NCBI RefSeq assembly: GCF_030409505.1
Contig: NZ_JAUFPZ010000002.1
Span: 2,983,501 to 3,047,500 of the forward strand
DNA length: 64,000 nucleotides
Direction: 5' to 3'
Origin: Zunongwangia endophytica
GTDB lineage: Bacteria > Bacteroidota > Bacteroidia > Flavobacteriales > Flavobacteriaceae
The translations under genes were made by a program, and so were the position numbers. Below the pieces are notes generated by a model. It did no database searches. It was not told where the DNA came from and saw nothing but the letters and a program-made list of their open reading frames with translations. Position 1 is the first letter of the stretch. Each line of letters begins with the position of its first letter. This document shows positions 26,350 through 34,313 of this stretch, in pieces.

Positions 26350-26829
26350 ATGACTAAAAATCTTCAAATTTTAATCTTATTCCTAGCGCTTCCCTTACTA
26401 GGGCATAGTCAGGAAAACGATAAAATAAATTGGATCAATTTTGAGCAATTGGAGGATTCTCTTAGCGTAAAACCTAAGAAAACATTTGTCTATTTTTATG
26501 CAGATTGGTGTGTGTATTGCAAAAAAATGGATCGAAATGCGTTTAAAAACCCTGAAATCATTACAAAATTGAATTCAGATTACTATGCAGTAAAAATGAA
26601 TGCAGAAAGTACCGATACGATCACTTTTGAAGGTCAAAAATTCTACAATCTACAAGCTGAGACACAGCGAAACGGCATTCATCAAATTCCGTTGCTTTTG
26701 GCGAGTCGAAAAAATAAGGAATTTAGCTTACCTGCAATTTTGATTTTAGATGAAAAATTTAACCTTAAAAAACGCGAATTTGAGTATTTGACGAGTAAAA
26801 AAATGTTGCAACTGATCATTGCACATTAA
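26350..26829 (+). CDS. Secreted thioredoxin-like protein
   Basis: A 159-residue exported thioredoxin-fold protein. The signal peptide MTKNLQILILFLALPLLGHSQ is followed by FVYFYADWCVYCKKMDRNAF, where the redox motif CVYC replaces the usual CGPC. This pattern (AxWCxxCKxM) is that of the DsbD-C/DUF255-like group, often with a partner thiol protein in the periplasm. The cis-Pro region appears as IHQIPLLL, and the C-terminal helix is short. It stands alone; the neighbour on the right is a convergent lipoprotein gene. A role in reducing or repairing disulfides in the envelope is inferred from the fold. Confidence 0.85.
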   Translation: MTKNLQILILFLALPLLGHSQENDKINWINFEQLEDSLSVKPKKTFVYFYADWCVYCKKMDRNAFKNPEIITKLNSDYYAVKMNAESTDTITFEGQKFYNLQAETQRNGIHQIPLLLASRKNKEFSLPAILILDEKFNLKKREFEYLTSKKMLQLIIAH

Positions 26830-26841
26830 GCTAAGTGCTTA

Positions 26842-27354
26842 CTATTGCGCTGCCAATGGTAAAACAACAAGAAGTTCAAATTCAGAAATCTCTATCTCCT
26901 CTAAAACTTCACCATTTACCGATGCTCCCACCGGAATAATATAAGAATAGCAAGGTTCTTCTATTTGTTCTGCCTGTAAAACCAGATCGACTGTTTCATA
27001 CCCATCAATACTAATTTGATATTGAAAAGTTTCCGTATAGCCGAGCAAAAATACTCCCAGAGAATATTGAGCTTCACTAAGTTTAGAATTAGGTTCTGCG
27101 TATTCGATTTCGGGAATATAAACAAATCCAGGATCCCCTAAATCTGATTCTATCTTAATAGTTTCTGGATCTATACTTCCGTTTTCAATAAGATTTTCTC
27201 CCGAAGCATCGACCAGTCGTATCAAACATTGCGGAGAATAATAAGAATCTAGTAATACATCTTGTCGTGAAGAACATTCGGTTTCCCCATCATCATCACC
27301 TGCGCAACCTACCAGAAATACCAATAAAAATAAATATCGCAAAGTAACCTTCAT
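26842..27354 (-). CDS. Hypothetical lipoprotein
   Basis: A 170-residue lipoprotein with signal MKVTLRYLFLLVFLVGC (lipidated Cys17) followed by an acidic linker AGDDDGETE, which in Bacteroidota often directs surface display. The body is beta-rich, with Cys at about 27, 43 and 135, and ends in a run of hydrophobic strands (EISEFELLVVLPLAAQ). I do not recognise a family. It converges with the thioredoxin-like gene (12 bases between stops). No regulatory signal is visible. Confidence 0.72.
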   Translation of the reverse strand: MKVTLRYLFLLVFLVGCAGDDDGETECSSRQDVLLDSYYSPQCLIRLVDASGENLIENGSIDPETIKIESDLGDPGFVYIPEIEYAEPNSKLSEAQYSLGVFLLGYTETFQYQISIDGYETVDLVLQAEQIEEPCYSYIIPVGASVNGEVLEEIEISEFELLVVLPLAAQ

Positions 27355-27420
27355 AAAGTATTGTTTAATAGATAGATACCTAAAATACTAAATGGTTGCG
27401 TAACTATACAAAAATAATTT

Positions 27421-27503
27421 GCGTTAGGGATTGCAGTGAAAATCCTTTTGGGAGGCACGAGCAAAAGATTGTAGCGTAAAGCCCGGCCGCAGGCAACGCC
27501 CAA
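27421..27503. repeat. GC-rich dispersed repeat element
   Basis: An 80-base GC-rich island in AT-rich DNA. It holds two imperfect direct copies of GATTGyAGyG followed by AAA and CC (at about 27430 and 27468) and ends GCCCGGCCGCAGGCAACGCCC. I recall similar sequence scattered through flavobacterial genomes, but cannot search here. Part of it (GTTAGGGATTGC joined to CCGGGC) recurs in reverse at 47521-47538 before hemA. Confidence 0.5.
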
Positions 27504-27559
27504 AAATGTTATTTATCTTAGAAAGTTTGAAGCAATTATATTAAGAGACGCAATGCGTG

Positions 27560-28297
27560 TTATAAACCGCGCTCTTTTTGGATGGTCTCGTAGGCTTCTT
27601 GCACTTTATCGAATTTTTCTCTGGCACCTTTTTTATAGGCTTCATCCATATCCAAAAGTTTATCGGGATGATATTTTTTGACCATTTTTCGGTAAGCTTT
27701 TTTCACTTCGGCATCTGATGCTGATTTCTCGATTTCCAAAATTTTGTAAGCATTCTCTGGCGATTGCTTAAAGAACATCGCTTTTATACTCTCAAAATCT
27801 TTAGCGCCAATTTTTAGAAAACTGGCTATTTGCTGAATCATATTTGCCTCTGCACTACTTACCGTGCCGTCGGCCTGAGCTATCCCGAATAGAAAATGAG
27901 TGATTTGTAATCGTGTTGGATATTGGGTGCGGCTGGCTAAATACTGAGAAATGCGGGAAGCCGATAATTGTCTATCTTTAATTACATCGTTAAAAGTTCT
28001 AAAGGTTGCGTTGGCACGCTCTTTCCCATAGGCACGCACAAAATAAGAACGTACGTAATCGAGTTCACTTTGAGAGACTTTCCCATCGGCCTTAATAACC
28101 AGTGCACATAGCGAAAGTAAATTGAGTTCGAAATCGCCGGGAGATACCTTAGATTCCTGTTTTCCCATCATGGATTGTAGAAAACCACCGCTATTACGGT
28201 TCCAATTATCTAAAAGTGTCCCAATAATAAATCCTAGGATCGCTCCCGGAAATCGCATGTACATAAAACCTAAAACAGCTAGAAGCCACTTTATCAT
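27560..28297 (-). CDS. TerB-like and DnaJ domain protein (DjlA type)
   Basis: A 245-residue membrane-anchored co-chaperone. An N-terminal hydrophobic segment (MIKWLLAVLGFMYMRFPGAILGFIIGTLL) with glycines resembles the DjlA membrane anchor. A TerB-like helical domain follows (about 50-165: LLSLCALVIKADGKVSQSELDYV...LFGIAQADGTVSSAEANMI). The C-terminal J-domain (about 180-245) contains the invariant HPD in KYHPDKL. It should stimulate a DnaK ATPase at the inner membrane. The start is ATG 28297; a TTG at 28306 would add three residues. The gene is monocistronic and divergent from the bacilliredoxin gene. Confidence 0.9.
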   Translation of the reverse strand: MIKWLLAVLGFMYMRFPGAILGFIIGTLLDNWNRNSGGFLQSMMGKQESKVSPGDFELNLLSLCALVIKADGKVSQSELDYVRSYFVRAYGKERANATFRTFNDVIKDRQLSASRISQYLASRTQYPTRLQITHFLFGIAQADGTVSSAEANMIQQIASFLKIGAKDFESIKAMFFKQSPENAYKILEIEKSASDAEVKKAYRKMVKKYHPDKLLDMDEAYKKGAREKFDKVQEAYETIQKERGL

Positions 28298-28432
28298 AGA
28301 TTGCAAATTTTTAGCAAAGATAACATTTACAAAACTAAAAGCTTTTATTGTAAGGCACAGGTTTTCTACCCGACAACTTGATTAGAAATTTAGGTTTAAG
28401 CATTGATATTCATTAAGCTGAACTTAATTTAA

Positions 28433-28440
28433 TATCTTTG
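28433..28440 (+). promoter_or_regulatory. -7 promoter element of the bacilliredoxin gene
   Basis: TATCTTTG matches TAnnTTTG and lies 35 bases before the ATG at 28476. No TTG is found at the best -33 distance. Confidence 0.5.
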
Positions 28441-28475
28441 TATCTAATAACGTTTAATATAAATAATTACAATAT

Positions 28476-28886
28476 ATGTATCCAGCAGATTTAGTAAAAC
28501 CAATGCGAGAAGATCTTACAAGCATAGGTTTTGAAGAATTACATACCGTAGAAGATGTTGAAGCGGCAATGAAAAAAGACGGCACTACGCTTGTTGTAGT
28601 AAATTCGGTTTGTGGATGTGCTGCAGCGAATGCAAGACCAGGAGCTAGAATGTCTTTACAAAATGCAAAAAAACCAGATAATCTTTTTACTGTTTTTGCA
28701 GGTGTAGATCGTGAAGCTACAGATTTAGCTCGTGGATTTATGGTACCATTCCCACCATCTTCTCCATCAATGGCTTTATTTAAAGATGGCGAATTAGTGC
28801 ACATGTTAGAGCGCCATCACATTGAAGGTCGTCCTGCTGAAATGATTGCAGAAAACCTTACCGGTGCTTACGATGAGTTCTGCTAG
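28476..28886 (+). CDS. BrxA/BrxB family bacilliredoxin
   Basis: A 136-residue thioredoxin-like protein of the YphP/YqiW (BrxA/BrxB) family. The redox motif is CGC in VVVNSVCGCAAANARPGAR, and the rest follows the family (FPPSSPSMALFKDGELVHMLERHHIEGR, then a C-terminal Cys). In Firmicutes these proteins remove bacillithiol from mixed disulfides; members in Bacteroidota probably act on a related low-molecular-weight thiol. No thiol-synthesis gene is in the window. The gene is a single unit, with a TATCTTTG promoter box and a strong terminator at 28911-28941. Confidence 0.92.
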   Translation: MYPADLVKPMREDLTSIGFEELHTVEDVEAAMKKDGTTLVVVNSVCGCAAANARPGARMSLQNAKKPDNLFTVFAGVDREATDLARGFMVPFPPSSPSMALFKDGELVHMLERHHIEGRPAEMIAENLTGAYDEFC

Positions 28887-28910
28887 ATAGAATTCACATT
28901 AAAAATATCA

Positions 28911-28941
28911 AAAACCGACATTCAAGATGTCGGTTTTTTTT
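28911..28941 (+). terminator. Rho-independent terminator of the bacilliredoxin gene
   Basis: ACCGACAT (28914-28921) pairs with ATGTCGGT (28927-28934) and is followed by seven further T. Confidence 0.88.
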
Positions 28942-28984
28942 GTTTATAACGCAACCTTTTTTAAGAGCTGCATCTAAAAAATAT

Positions 28985-29362
28985 ATGAAAAAATTAGTGC
29001 GTATACTATCGCTTTTTAGTTTGGTCTCTTGTGCAGATGATGATGCAGATAGAGCTGTATTTGAAATGCAATTGCAGGAACAATTTGAAGCTATTGAGCA
29101 ATTTGCTATTTCTGGAAATTGCAGCGAAGATACAGATTGTGATTATCTACCTTATGGAAGAAAAGCTTGTGGTGGACCAGAAGGATTCGTAGTTTTTTCA
29201 ACAAGCATTAATACTGAAGCCTTACAAGAAATGATTGAGGATTATAATGAGCTTAAAGTTGAATACTTCGAAAGGTTCGATAGCTTTTCAGATTGCAGTA
29301 TTGTAAGTCCCAATTTTATCGCCGGCTGCCTGGATAATAAGTGTGCTAAGATGATCGAATAA
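28985..29362 (+). CDS. Hypothetical lipoprotein with six cysteines in the mature part
   Basis: A 125-residue lipoprotein. The signal MKKLVRILSLFSLVSC puts the lipidated Cys at 16, followed by ADDDADR, an acidic surface-export type linker. Six further Cys (NCSEDTDCDY, KACGG, SDCSI, GCLDNKC) suggest a disulfide-rich fold. The start is ATG 28985; an upstream in-frame ATG at 28940 overlaps the terminator hairpin tail and adds no signal-like sequence. I recognise the pattern CxxDxDC...YGxKACGGP as recurring in small Bacteroidota lipoproteins, but know no function. It lies before plsC with about 55 bases between them. Confidence 0.75.
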   Translation: MKKLVRILSLFSLVSCADDDADRAVFEMQLQEQFEAIEQFAISGNCSEDTDCDYLPYGRKACGGPEGFVVFSTSINTEALQEMIEDYNELKVEYFERFDSFSDCSIVSPNFIAGCLDNKCAKMIE

Positions 29363-29393
29363 GAAAACTACGGCTCATTTCCCTGTAAAAACT

Positions 29394-29401
29394 TATTTTT
29401 G
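29394..29401 (+). promoter_or_regulatory. -7 promoter element of plsC
   Basis: TATTTTTG, a TAnnTTTG match, lies 17 bases before the ATG at 29419, which suggests a very short leader for the plsC-HD pair. Confidence 0.45.
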
Positions 29402-29418
29402 TAGTTTTAAAATGAATA

Positions 29419-30150
29419 ATGAAAAAACTACTATCCTATCCGTTAACGGTAATTTTTTATTTTTTCTTCTTTTTAACCCTACTAATATTTCATCCAATTC
29501 AATGGATTTCATTAAAATTAGGCGGTTATAAAGCGCACAAAAAAAGCGTAGACATTTTTAATTTCTTTCTTTTACGCTGCCTTAACTTATTGGGAACTAG
29601 AATCATTGTAGAAAACAAGCATAACATCCCGCTAGAACGACCTTGCATTTTTGTGGCCAATCACCAGGGAGTTTACGATATCCCGCCGATTATCTGGTAT
29701 CTAAGAAATCACCACCCAAAATTTGTAAGTAAAAAAGAACTAGGTAAAGGAATTCCTAGTATTTCTTTCAACTTAAGACATGGCGGTTCTGTACTAATCG
29801 ATCGTAAAAACAGAAGAGAAAGTTTACTCAAAATGGCCAAATTCGCCAAATATTTGAAAGAAACGAATCGATCTGCCGTAATTTTTCCTGAAGGAACCCG
29901 AAGCAGAACAGGACAGCCAAAAAAATTCGCTGCGAGTGGAATGCAAATGCTTTTTAAGCAAATGCCGAACGCACTGGTTGTTCCCATCACTATAAATAAT
30001 TGTTGGCAACTACTAAAAAACGGAAGTTTCCCGCTTACGACAGGTGTTAAGCTACACATGAAGGTTCACGAACCAATAGAAATTAATACTAGCGATCCTG
30101 AAAGTCTGGTCGCTCTGGTAGAACGAACTATAATTACTGATATTAGATAA
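29419..30150 (+). CDS. plsC: 1-acyl-sn-glycerol-3-phosphate acyltransferase
   Basis: A 243-residue PlsC-type acyltransferase that adds the second acyl chain to lysophosphatidic acid. An N-terminal membrane anchor (about 5-30) is followed by the catalytic NHQGVYD (H-x4-D), the glycerol-phosphate-binding block RKNRRESLLKM and the third block FPEGTRSR, then VVPITINN. Length is normal. One base separates it from the following HD-domain gene, so the two are one transcript. Flavobacteria often have several PlsC paralogues; this one could also act on ornithine or glycine lipids, which sequence alone cannot exclude. Confidence 0.92.
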   Translation: MKKLLSYPLTVIFYFFFFLTLLIFHPIQWISLKLGGYKAHKKSVDIFNFFLLRCLNLLGTRIIVENKHNIPLERPCIFVANHQGVYDIPPIIWYLRNHHPKFVSKKELGKGIPSISFNLRHGGSVLIDRKNRRESLLKMAKFAKYLKETNRSAVIFPEGTRSRTGQPKKFAASGMQMLFKQMPNALVVPITINNCWQLLKNGSFPLTTGVKLHMKVHEPIEINTSDPESLVALVERTIITDIR

Positions 30151-30151
30151 T

Positions 30152-30808
30152 ATGAAGAATGAGGATTTAATTATAGAAAATACCATTCAGTTTGTAAAAG
30201 ATACCCTTAAAAATGCCGAAGGTGGGCATGATTGGTTTCATATACAGCGCGTGTTAAATACTGCTGAACTTATCGCTCAAACCGAGAATGCGAATTATTT
30301 TATAGTGCAACTTGGCGCTTTGCTTCACGACATAGCCGACTCGAAATTTCATAATGGCGATGAAACTGTGGGCCCTAATTTAGCTTCTGAATTTTTAGCC
30401 TCTCAAAATGTTTCTTCGGAAGTGATTGAGCATGTCGTTAATATAATTCAGAATATTTCATTTAAAGGTGGAAATATCGAACAACAATTTCATTCTGATG
30501 AATTGGATATCGTGCAAGATGCCGACCGTATTGATGCGCTTGGAGCGATAGGAATTGCCAGAACCTTTAATTACGGCGGCTTTAAAGGAAGATCGCTTTA
30601 TGATCCAGAAATCGAACCGAAATTAAACATGACCAAAGAAGAATATAAAGCTTCTAACGCCCCAACAGTAAATCATTTTTACGAAAAATTATTATTACTG
30701 AAAGATCGCATGAATACTAAAACAGGTGCTGAAATTGCCCAAAAACGCCATGAATTTATGGAGCAGTTTTTAGATCAGTTTTATGCGGAGTGGGAAGGCT
30801 CAAAATAA
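30152..30808 (+). CDS. HD-domain phosphohydrolase
   Basis: A 218-residue HD-superfamily hydrolase of the YedJ-like group. Metal ligands are visible in HDWFHIQRVL (first His), LLHDIADSKFH (the His-Asp pair) and IVQDADRIDALGAIGIARTF (last Asp). Such proteins hydrolyse nucleotides or other phosphate esters; the natural substrate is not established. It is co-transcribed with plsC (one-base spacing) and ends near a stem-loop shared with the convergent S9 peptidase gene. The length is typical (about 210-220). Confidence 0.9.
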   Translation: MKNEDLIIENTIQFVKDTLKNAEGGHDWFHIQRVLNTAELIAQTENANYFIVQLGALLHDIADSKFHNGDETVGPNLASEFLASQNVSSEVIEHVVNIIQNISFKGGNIEQQFHSDELDIVQDADRIDALGAIGIARTFNYGGFKGRSLYDPEIEPKLNMTKEEYKASNAPTVNHFYEKLLLLKDRMNTKTGAEIAQKRHEFMEQFLDQFYAEWEGSK

Positions 30809-30812
30809 TAAA

Positions 30813-30833
30813 GCCAGTGCAAATTACACTGGC
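30813..30833. terminator. Hairpin between the HD gene and the S9 peptidase gene
   Basis: GCCAGTG (30813-30819) pairs with CACTGGC (30827-30833). The minus-strand side is followed by TTTATTATTTT, so it probably ends the S9 peptidase transcript; the plus-strand side lacks a T-run. Confidence 0.55.
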
Positions 30834-30862
30834 CATATTATCAAAATTATATTTACAGAAAG

Positions 30863-33151
30863 TTACCCTTTAACCGGGGCTACCTGTTCTACTTTCAGAT
30901 GTTCTGCGAAAAATCCCATCATCGCTTTATACAAGTCTAATCGGTTTTCTTCTTTACCAAAGCCATGTCCTTCATCGTATTTTACCATATAAGGTACTTC
31001 AACGCCTTTTTCGCGAAGGGTTTCTACGATCTGGTCGGCTTCATTAATATTCACACGAGGATCATTAGCACCTTGCACCACAAACAATGGATGTTTTATT
31101 TTTTCTACTTGCAATGCAGGAGATATCTCGTCCATAATCGTTTTTTCTTCTGGAACTCCAGGATTATACCAGATCTTGTATAATAGTTCACGGTACTTTT
31201 CCCAATACGGCGGAATAGTTTCCATAAAAGTATTTAGGTTACTAACTCCAACATAATCTACTCCGCAAGCATATTTATCTGGAGTTTTAGTCATTCCGCG
31301 TAAAACAGCATAACCTCCGTGGCTTCCACCATAAATTGCTACGCGGTCTTTATCTATCCAACCTTGATTTACGACATAATCTACACCATCTTCAACATCA
31401 TCCATAGCTTTACGGCCTATTTGCCCGAATCCTGCTTTTAAAAACTCTTTACCGTAACCTCCTGAAATTCTAAAATTAACATGCAAAGTAGCATATCCTC
31501 GACTTGCAAATAATTGCGCCTCTGGATTAAAGCCCCAGTTATCACGAATTCCCTGTGGCCCACCGTGAGGATTTACAACTAAAGGAACTTGCTTGCCTTC
31601 TTCGTAATTGTGTGGTAAGGTAATATAGCCGTGCAAGTCTAGCCCATCTCTACTCTTAAAAGAAATAGGTTTCATACTTGCCATATCTTCAGCCTTAAGA
31701 TGTGGTAGTAATTTATATAGCAATGTAACCGTATCTTTCTCTACATCGTATAGGTAATATTCGCCAACTATTTTATCGCTGGTTACTGCAACCATATATT
31801 TAGATTCATCATCGGTTCTGCCTACAGTGAAGAATTGTTTGTCACCAAATTCTTTTTCTAATCGATTGTAGATCTTTTTATAAGTATCACTTACCGGAAT
31901 TATATTTGTTTTTTCTCCCGTGTACGAGAAATAGTCGATTTCGTAATTTCTTTTTCTAGAAAGTGCCATTCCAGAAACATCAAACGTGTCGTTGCTAAAA
32001 ACCGTTTTAATCTTCTTATTCTTTTTTAAATCGTAATGCTGAATCTCGGTTTTATCACCTTCTAAATTCGAGATTACATAAGCATCATCAGGATTATCTG
32101 AACCTGGATTAAAAGAAGAAATACCAAAATTATCTCCAAATTCAGTTAATTTCACTTGTTTGTATTCGCCATCTATTTTATACAGCAACTCTGTATTTAC
32201 TCCATCTACAATTCGAGTAATTGCTCTTAAGTTTCCTTTACGATCAAAATCGTAACCAGCCACCGGTGGTTCACCTTCCTTAACCGTGTATAATTTGGTA
32301 ACTTCACCTGTATTAATATTAAGACGATAAGGTTCTTCTTGCTGTAGATTATCCTTATTCATCTGCACAATTACATGCGCTTCATCTTCTTTTAAAGATT
32401 CCAGAATATTTACTCTTACGCCTTCAAAAGGAGTTAATTCTTTATCATTCTCACCATTTACATCTACTCCATAAACATGGTAATTTTCATCGCCACCTTT
32501 ATCTTGCATATATAAAATACGGCCATTATTAGCCCAGGAGAATCCGCGTATTAAATCTTCCTCTTGTTTCTTCAATAGGCGTTCGTCTCTGGTTTCGGTA
32601 TCCATTAAGTATAAATCTCGCTCACCGGATTCTCTACGCTTCATGTAAGCGATAAATTTTCCATCGGGAGATAATTGAAACGCAAATGCCTTTGGTGTTC
32701 TAAAATAGTCTTCTACGGAATAGTTATAATTTCCGGTTTCTTTAGCAGCAAGTTTTTTTAATGCTTCTTCGCTAGATGCTAATGATGTATTTCCTGGTTT
32801 TGTCTTCAAAGTTTTCTTTAATTTTAGCGGGTACTCTTGCCCCATTTGCTCATAAGTTCCTTCAATGCTTTCGCCGGTAAGCTTCCCGGTATAAGTCATT
32901 TTCATTTTAGCCGACTTGATCGTCAACGTATCGTCTTGCAAAATTACCGAATCTAATTCGATTCCTGAAGCGCCCTGGGCAGGAACATCTAAAGTGCCAG
33001 TATAGCCATCTTCGGAAGGAAAAATATTAAAAATAAGTTCCAGTTGCATTCCCTGCACTGCCAGTTCTCCGCTATAGGAACCGTTAAGATCTTGTGCCTG
33101 TAAGGAAGTTCCTAGGATCAGGATAAATAAAGTAGTTATTAGTTTTTTCAT
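30863..33151 (-). CDS. Secreted S9 family peptidase with extra N-terminal domain
   Basis: A 762-residue exported prolyl-oligopeptidase-like enzyme with signal MKKLITTLFILILGTSLQAQ. An extra beta-domain (about 21-115: LNGSYSGELAVQGMQLELIFNI...LTGESIEGTYEQMGQEYPL) precedes the propeller (about 150-490). The alpha/beta hydrolase domain has the catalytic Ser in YGGSHGGYAV, Asp in QGANDPRVN and His in DEGHGF. It probably cleaves short peptides in the periplasm. I chose ATG 33151 because the signal peptide begins there; a TTG at 33202 would add 17 unneeded residues. It is a separate unit from the Fpg gene upstream and is a distant paralogue of the gene at 59282. Confidence 0.9.
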   Translation of the reverse strand: MKKLITTLFILILGTSLQAQDLNGSYSGELAVQGMQLELIFNIFPSEDGYTGTLDVPAQGASGIELDSVILQDDTLTIKSAKMKMTYTGKLTGESIEGTYEQMGQEYPLKLKKTLKTKPGNTSLASSEEALKKLAAKETGNYNYSVEDYFRTPKAFAFQLSPDGKFIAYMKRRESGERDLYLMDTETRDERLLKKQEEDLIRGFSWANNGRILYMQDKGGDENYHVYGVDVNGENDKELTPFEGVRVNILESLKEDEAHVIVQMNKDNLQQEEPYRLNINTGEVTKLYTVKEGEPPVAGYDFDRKGNLRAITRIVDGVNTELLYKIDGEYKQVKLTEFGDNFGISSFNPGSDNPDDAYVISNLEGDKTEIQHYDLKKNKKIKTVFSNDTFDVSGMALSRKRNYEIDYFSYTGEKTNIIPVSDTYKKIYNRLEKEFGDKQFFTVGRTDDESKYMVAVTSDKIVGEYYLYDVEKDTVTLLYKLLPHLKAEDMASMKPISFKSRDGLDLHGYITLPHNYEEGKQVPLVVNPHGGPQGIRDNWGFNPEAQLFASRGYATLHVNFRISGGYGKEFLKAGFGQIGRKAMDDVEDGVDYVVNQGWIDKDRVAIYGGSHGGYAVLRGMTKTPDKYACGVDYVGVSNLNTFMETIPPYWEKYRELLYKIWYNPGVPEEKTIMDEISPALQVEKIKHPLFVVQGANDPRVNINEADQIVETLREKGVEVPYMVKYDEGHGFGKEENRLDLYKAMMGFFAEHLKVEQVAPVKG

Positions 33152-33240
33152 GATAGTTGGTTTACTAATTAGTAGAAACAAAATTTTTTTGTTACACTTC
33201 AAACCAACATATCACTTTAATATTTAGACAATTATAAAAA

Positions 33241-34032
33241 CTAAACTGTCTCTTTTTGACAAACGGGACAGTAATAGGTTGTTCTTCCTGAAACTTTGGT
33301 TTGTGCAATTTTTCCATTATTACGTGGGCAATCGGCACCTTCTCCTTCTTTCCGGATGGAAGTAATATAAGATTCCGGAACTCGTTTTCCTTCTATCCTA
33401 ACTTCTTTTACAAGTTCTAAAATTTCAATTATACTTTTAAAAATTGATGTTAGTTGTTTTTGGCTAAGGGTATTAACTTTGGTTTTGGGATGAATTTTAG
33501 TTTGAAATAAAACCTCATCGGCATACATATTCCCAATACCGGCAATTATACTCTGATTCATCAATAAGCCTTTTATCGTTCCGGAGCGGCCCTCTGTAAG
33601 TTCCAAAAATTCAGATTCTTTTAAATTCAAGGCATCGTTTCCTAGCTTATGAGTTTTTTGAAATTCTTCCAGACTTTCGGCTAAATACAGTTTTGCAAAT
33701 TTACGCGGACAGGTAAAAGCGAGCTTCGAATGATCTTCAAAAATCAGCTTCAATTGTGTATATTTTGGAGTATCGTCATGCTGGTAAAAATCGAGTTTGC
33801 CTGTCATCCCAAAATGCATTACCAAACCACCGCCATTCTTTAATTTCAGAAATAAATATTTCCCCAATCGATCGGTAGACTCAAATTCGTTATTTTTTAA
33901 TGCTTTCTCAAAATCTGTCTTTGGCGACTGATAGATCTTTTTATCGCCGGTTTCTACCTCTACAATCTTTTTATGCAAAATCGTAGCATCTGCATATTTT
34001 TTCTGGTAAGAAACTTCTGGTAATTCTGGCAT
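33241..34032 (-). CDS. Fpg/Nei family DNA glycosylase
   Basis: A 263-residue base-excision repair enzyme. The N-terminus MPELPEV provides the catalytic Pro2 and Glu3, and the helix-two-turn-helix segment lies around LLMNQSIIAGIGNMYADEVLFQTKIHP. The C-terminal zinc finger is irregular: it reads DCPRNNGK...RTTYYCPVCQK, so the first pair has Cys then Asn instead of two Cys, leaving three Cys. DNA reading confirms AAT at this place. The finger could still fold with another ligand or lack zinc, as in some Nei-like enzymes. It would remove oxidised purines or pyrimidines. Repeats lie upstream (34035-34313). Confidence 0.9.
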   Translation of the reverse strand: MPELPEVSYQKKYADATILHKKIVEVETGDKKIYQSPKTDFEKALKNNEFESTDRLGKYLFLKLKNGGGLVMHFGMTGKLDFYQHDDTPKYTQLKLIFEDHSKLAFTCPRKFAKLYLAESLEEFQKTHKLGNDALNLKESEFLELTEGRSGTIKGLLMNQSIIAGIGNMYADEVLFQTKIHPKTKVNTLSQKQLTSIFKSIIEILELVKEVRIEGKRVPESYITSIRKEGEGADCPRNNGKIAQTKVSGRTTYYCPVCQKETV

Positions 34033-34034
34033 TG

Positions 34035-34313
34035 TGCTTTGGTTTAAGATTTAAGGTTTTCGGTTGAGCGTTCAGCCTTCAGCTATCAGCTATTGGCTCA
34101 TTCAAATTGAGCAATTAGAATTCAAAATAATTTAGTCACATTTTCAAATTATCTTGTCTCTTTTCTAAATTCTAACATCTCAATTCTAACCAATCTAAAA
34201 TTAAAAATCCTAAAACCGTAATTCGCTAAATTCCTGCTAAAATTTAAAACTTCAACATATCAAGAACAATAAAAATCTATTTGAAAAAACTACAATTTTG
34301 GAAAAATATAAAT
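34035..34313. repeat. Repeat-rich spacer upstream of the Fpg gene
   Basis: No gene is visible in this 280-base spacer. It contains a block of GGTTGAGCG, TTCAGCC and TCAGCTATCAGC (34062-34098). This resembles the inverted repeats around the four-helix-bundle gene (53687-53729 and 54131-54176). At 34135-34150 it has an opposite-strand copy of AATTTGAAAATGTGAC. TTCTAA phrases recur at 34166-34190. These look like solo or decayed copies of repeat families present elsewhere in the window. Confidence 0.5.
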
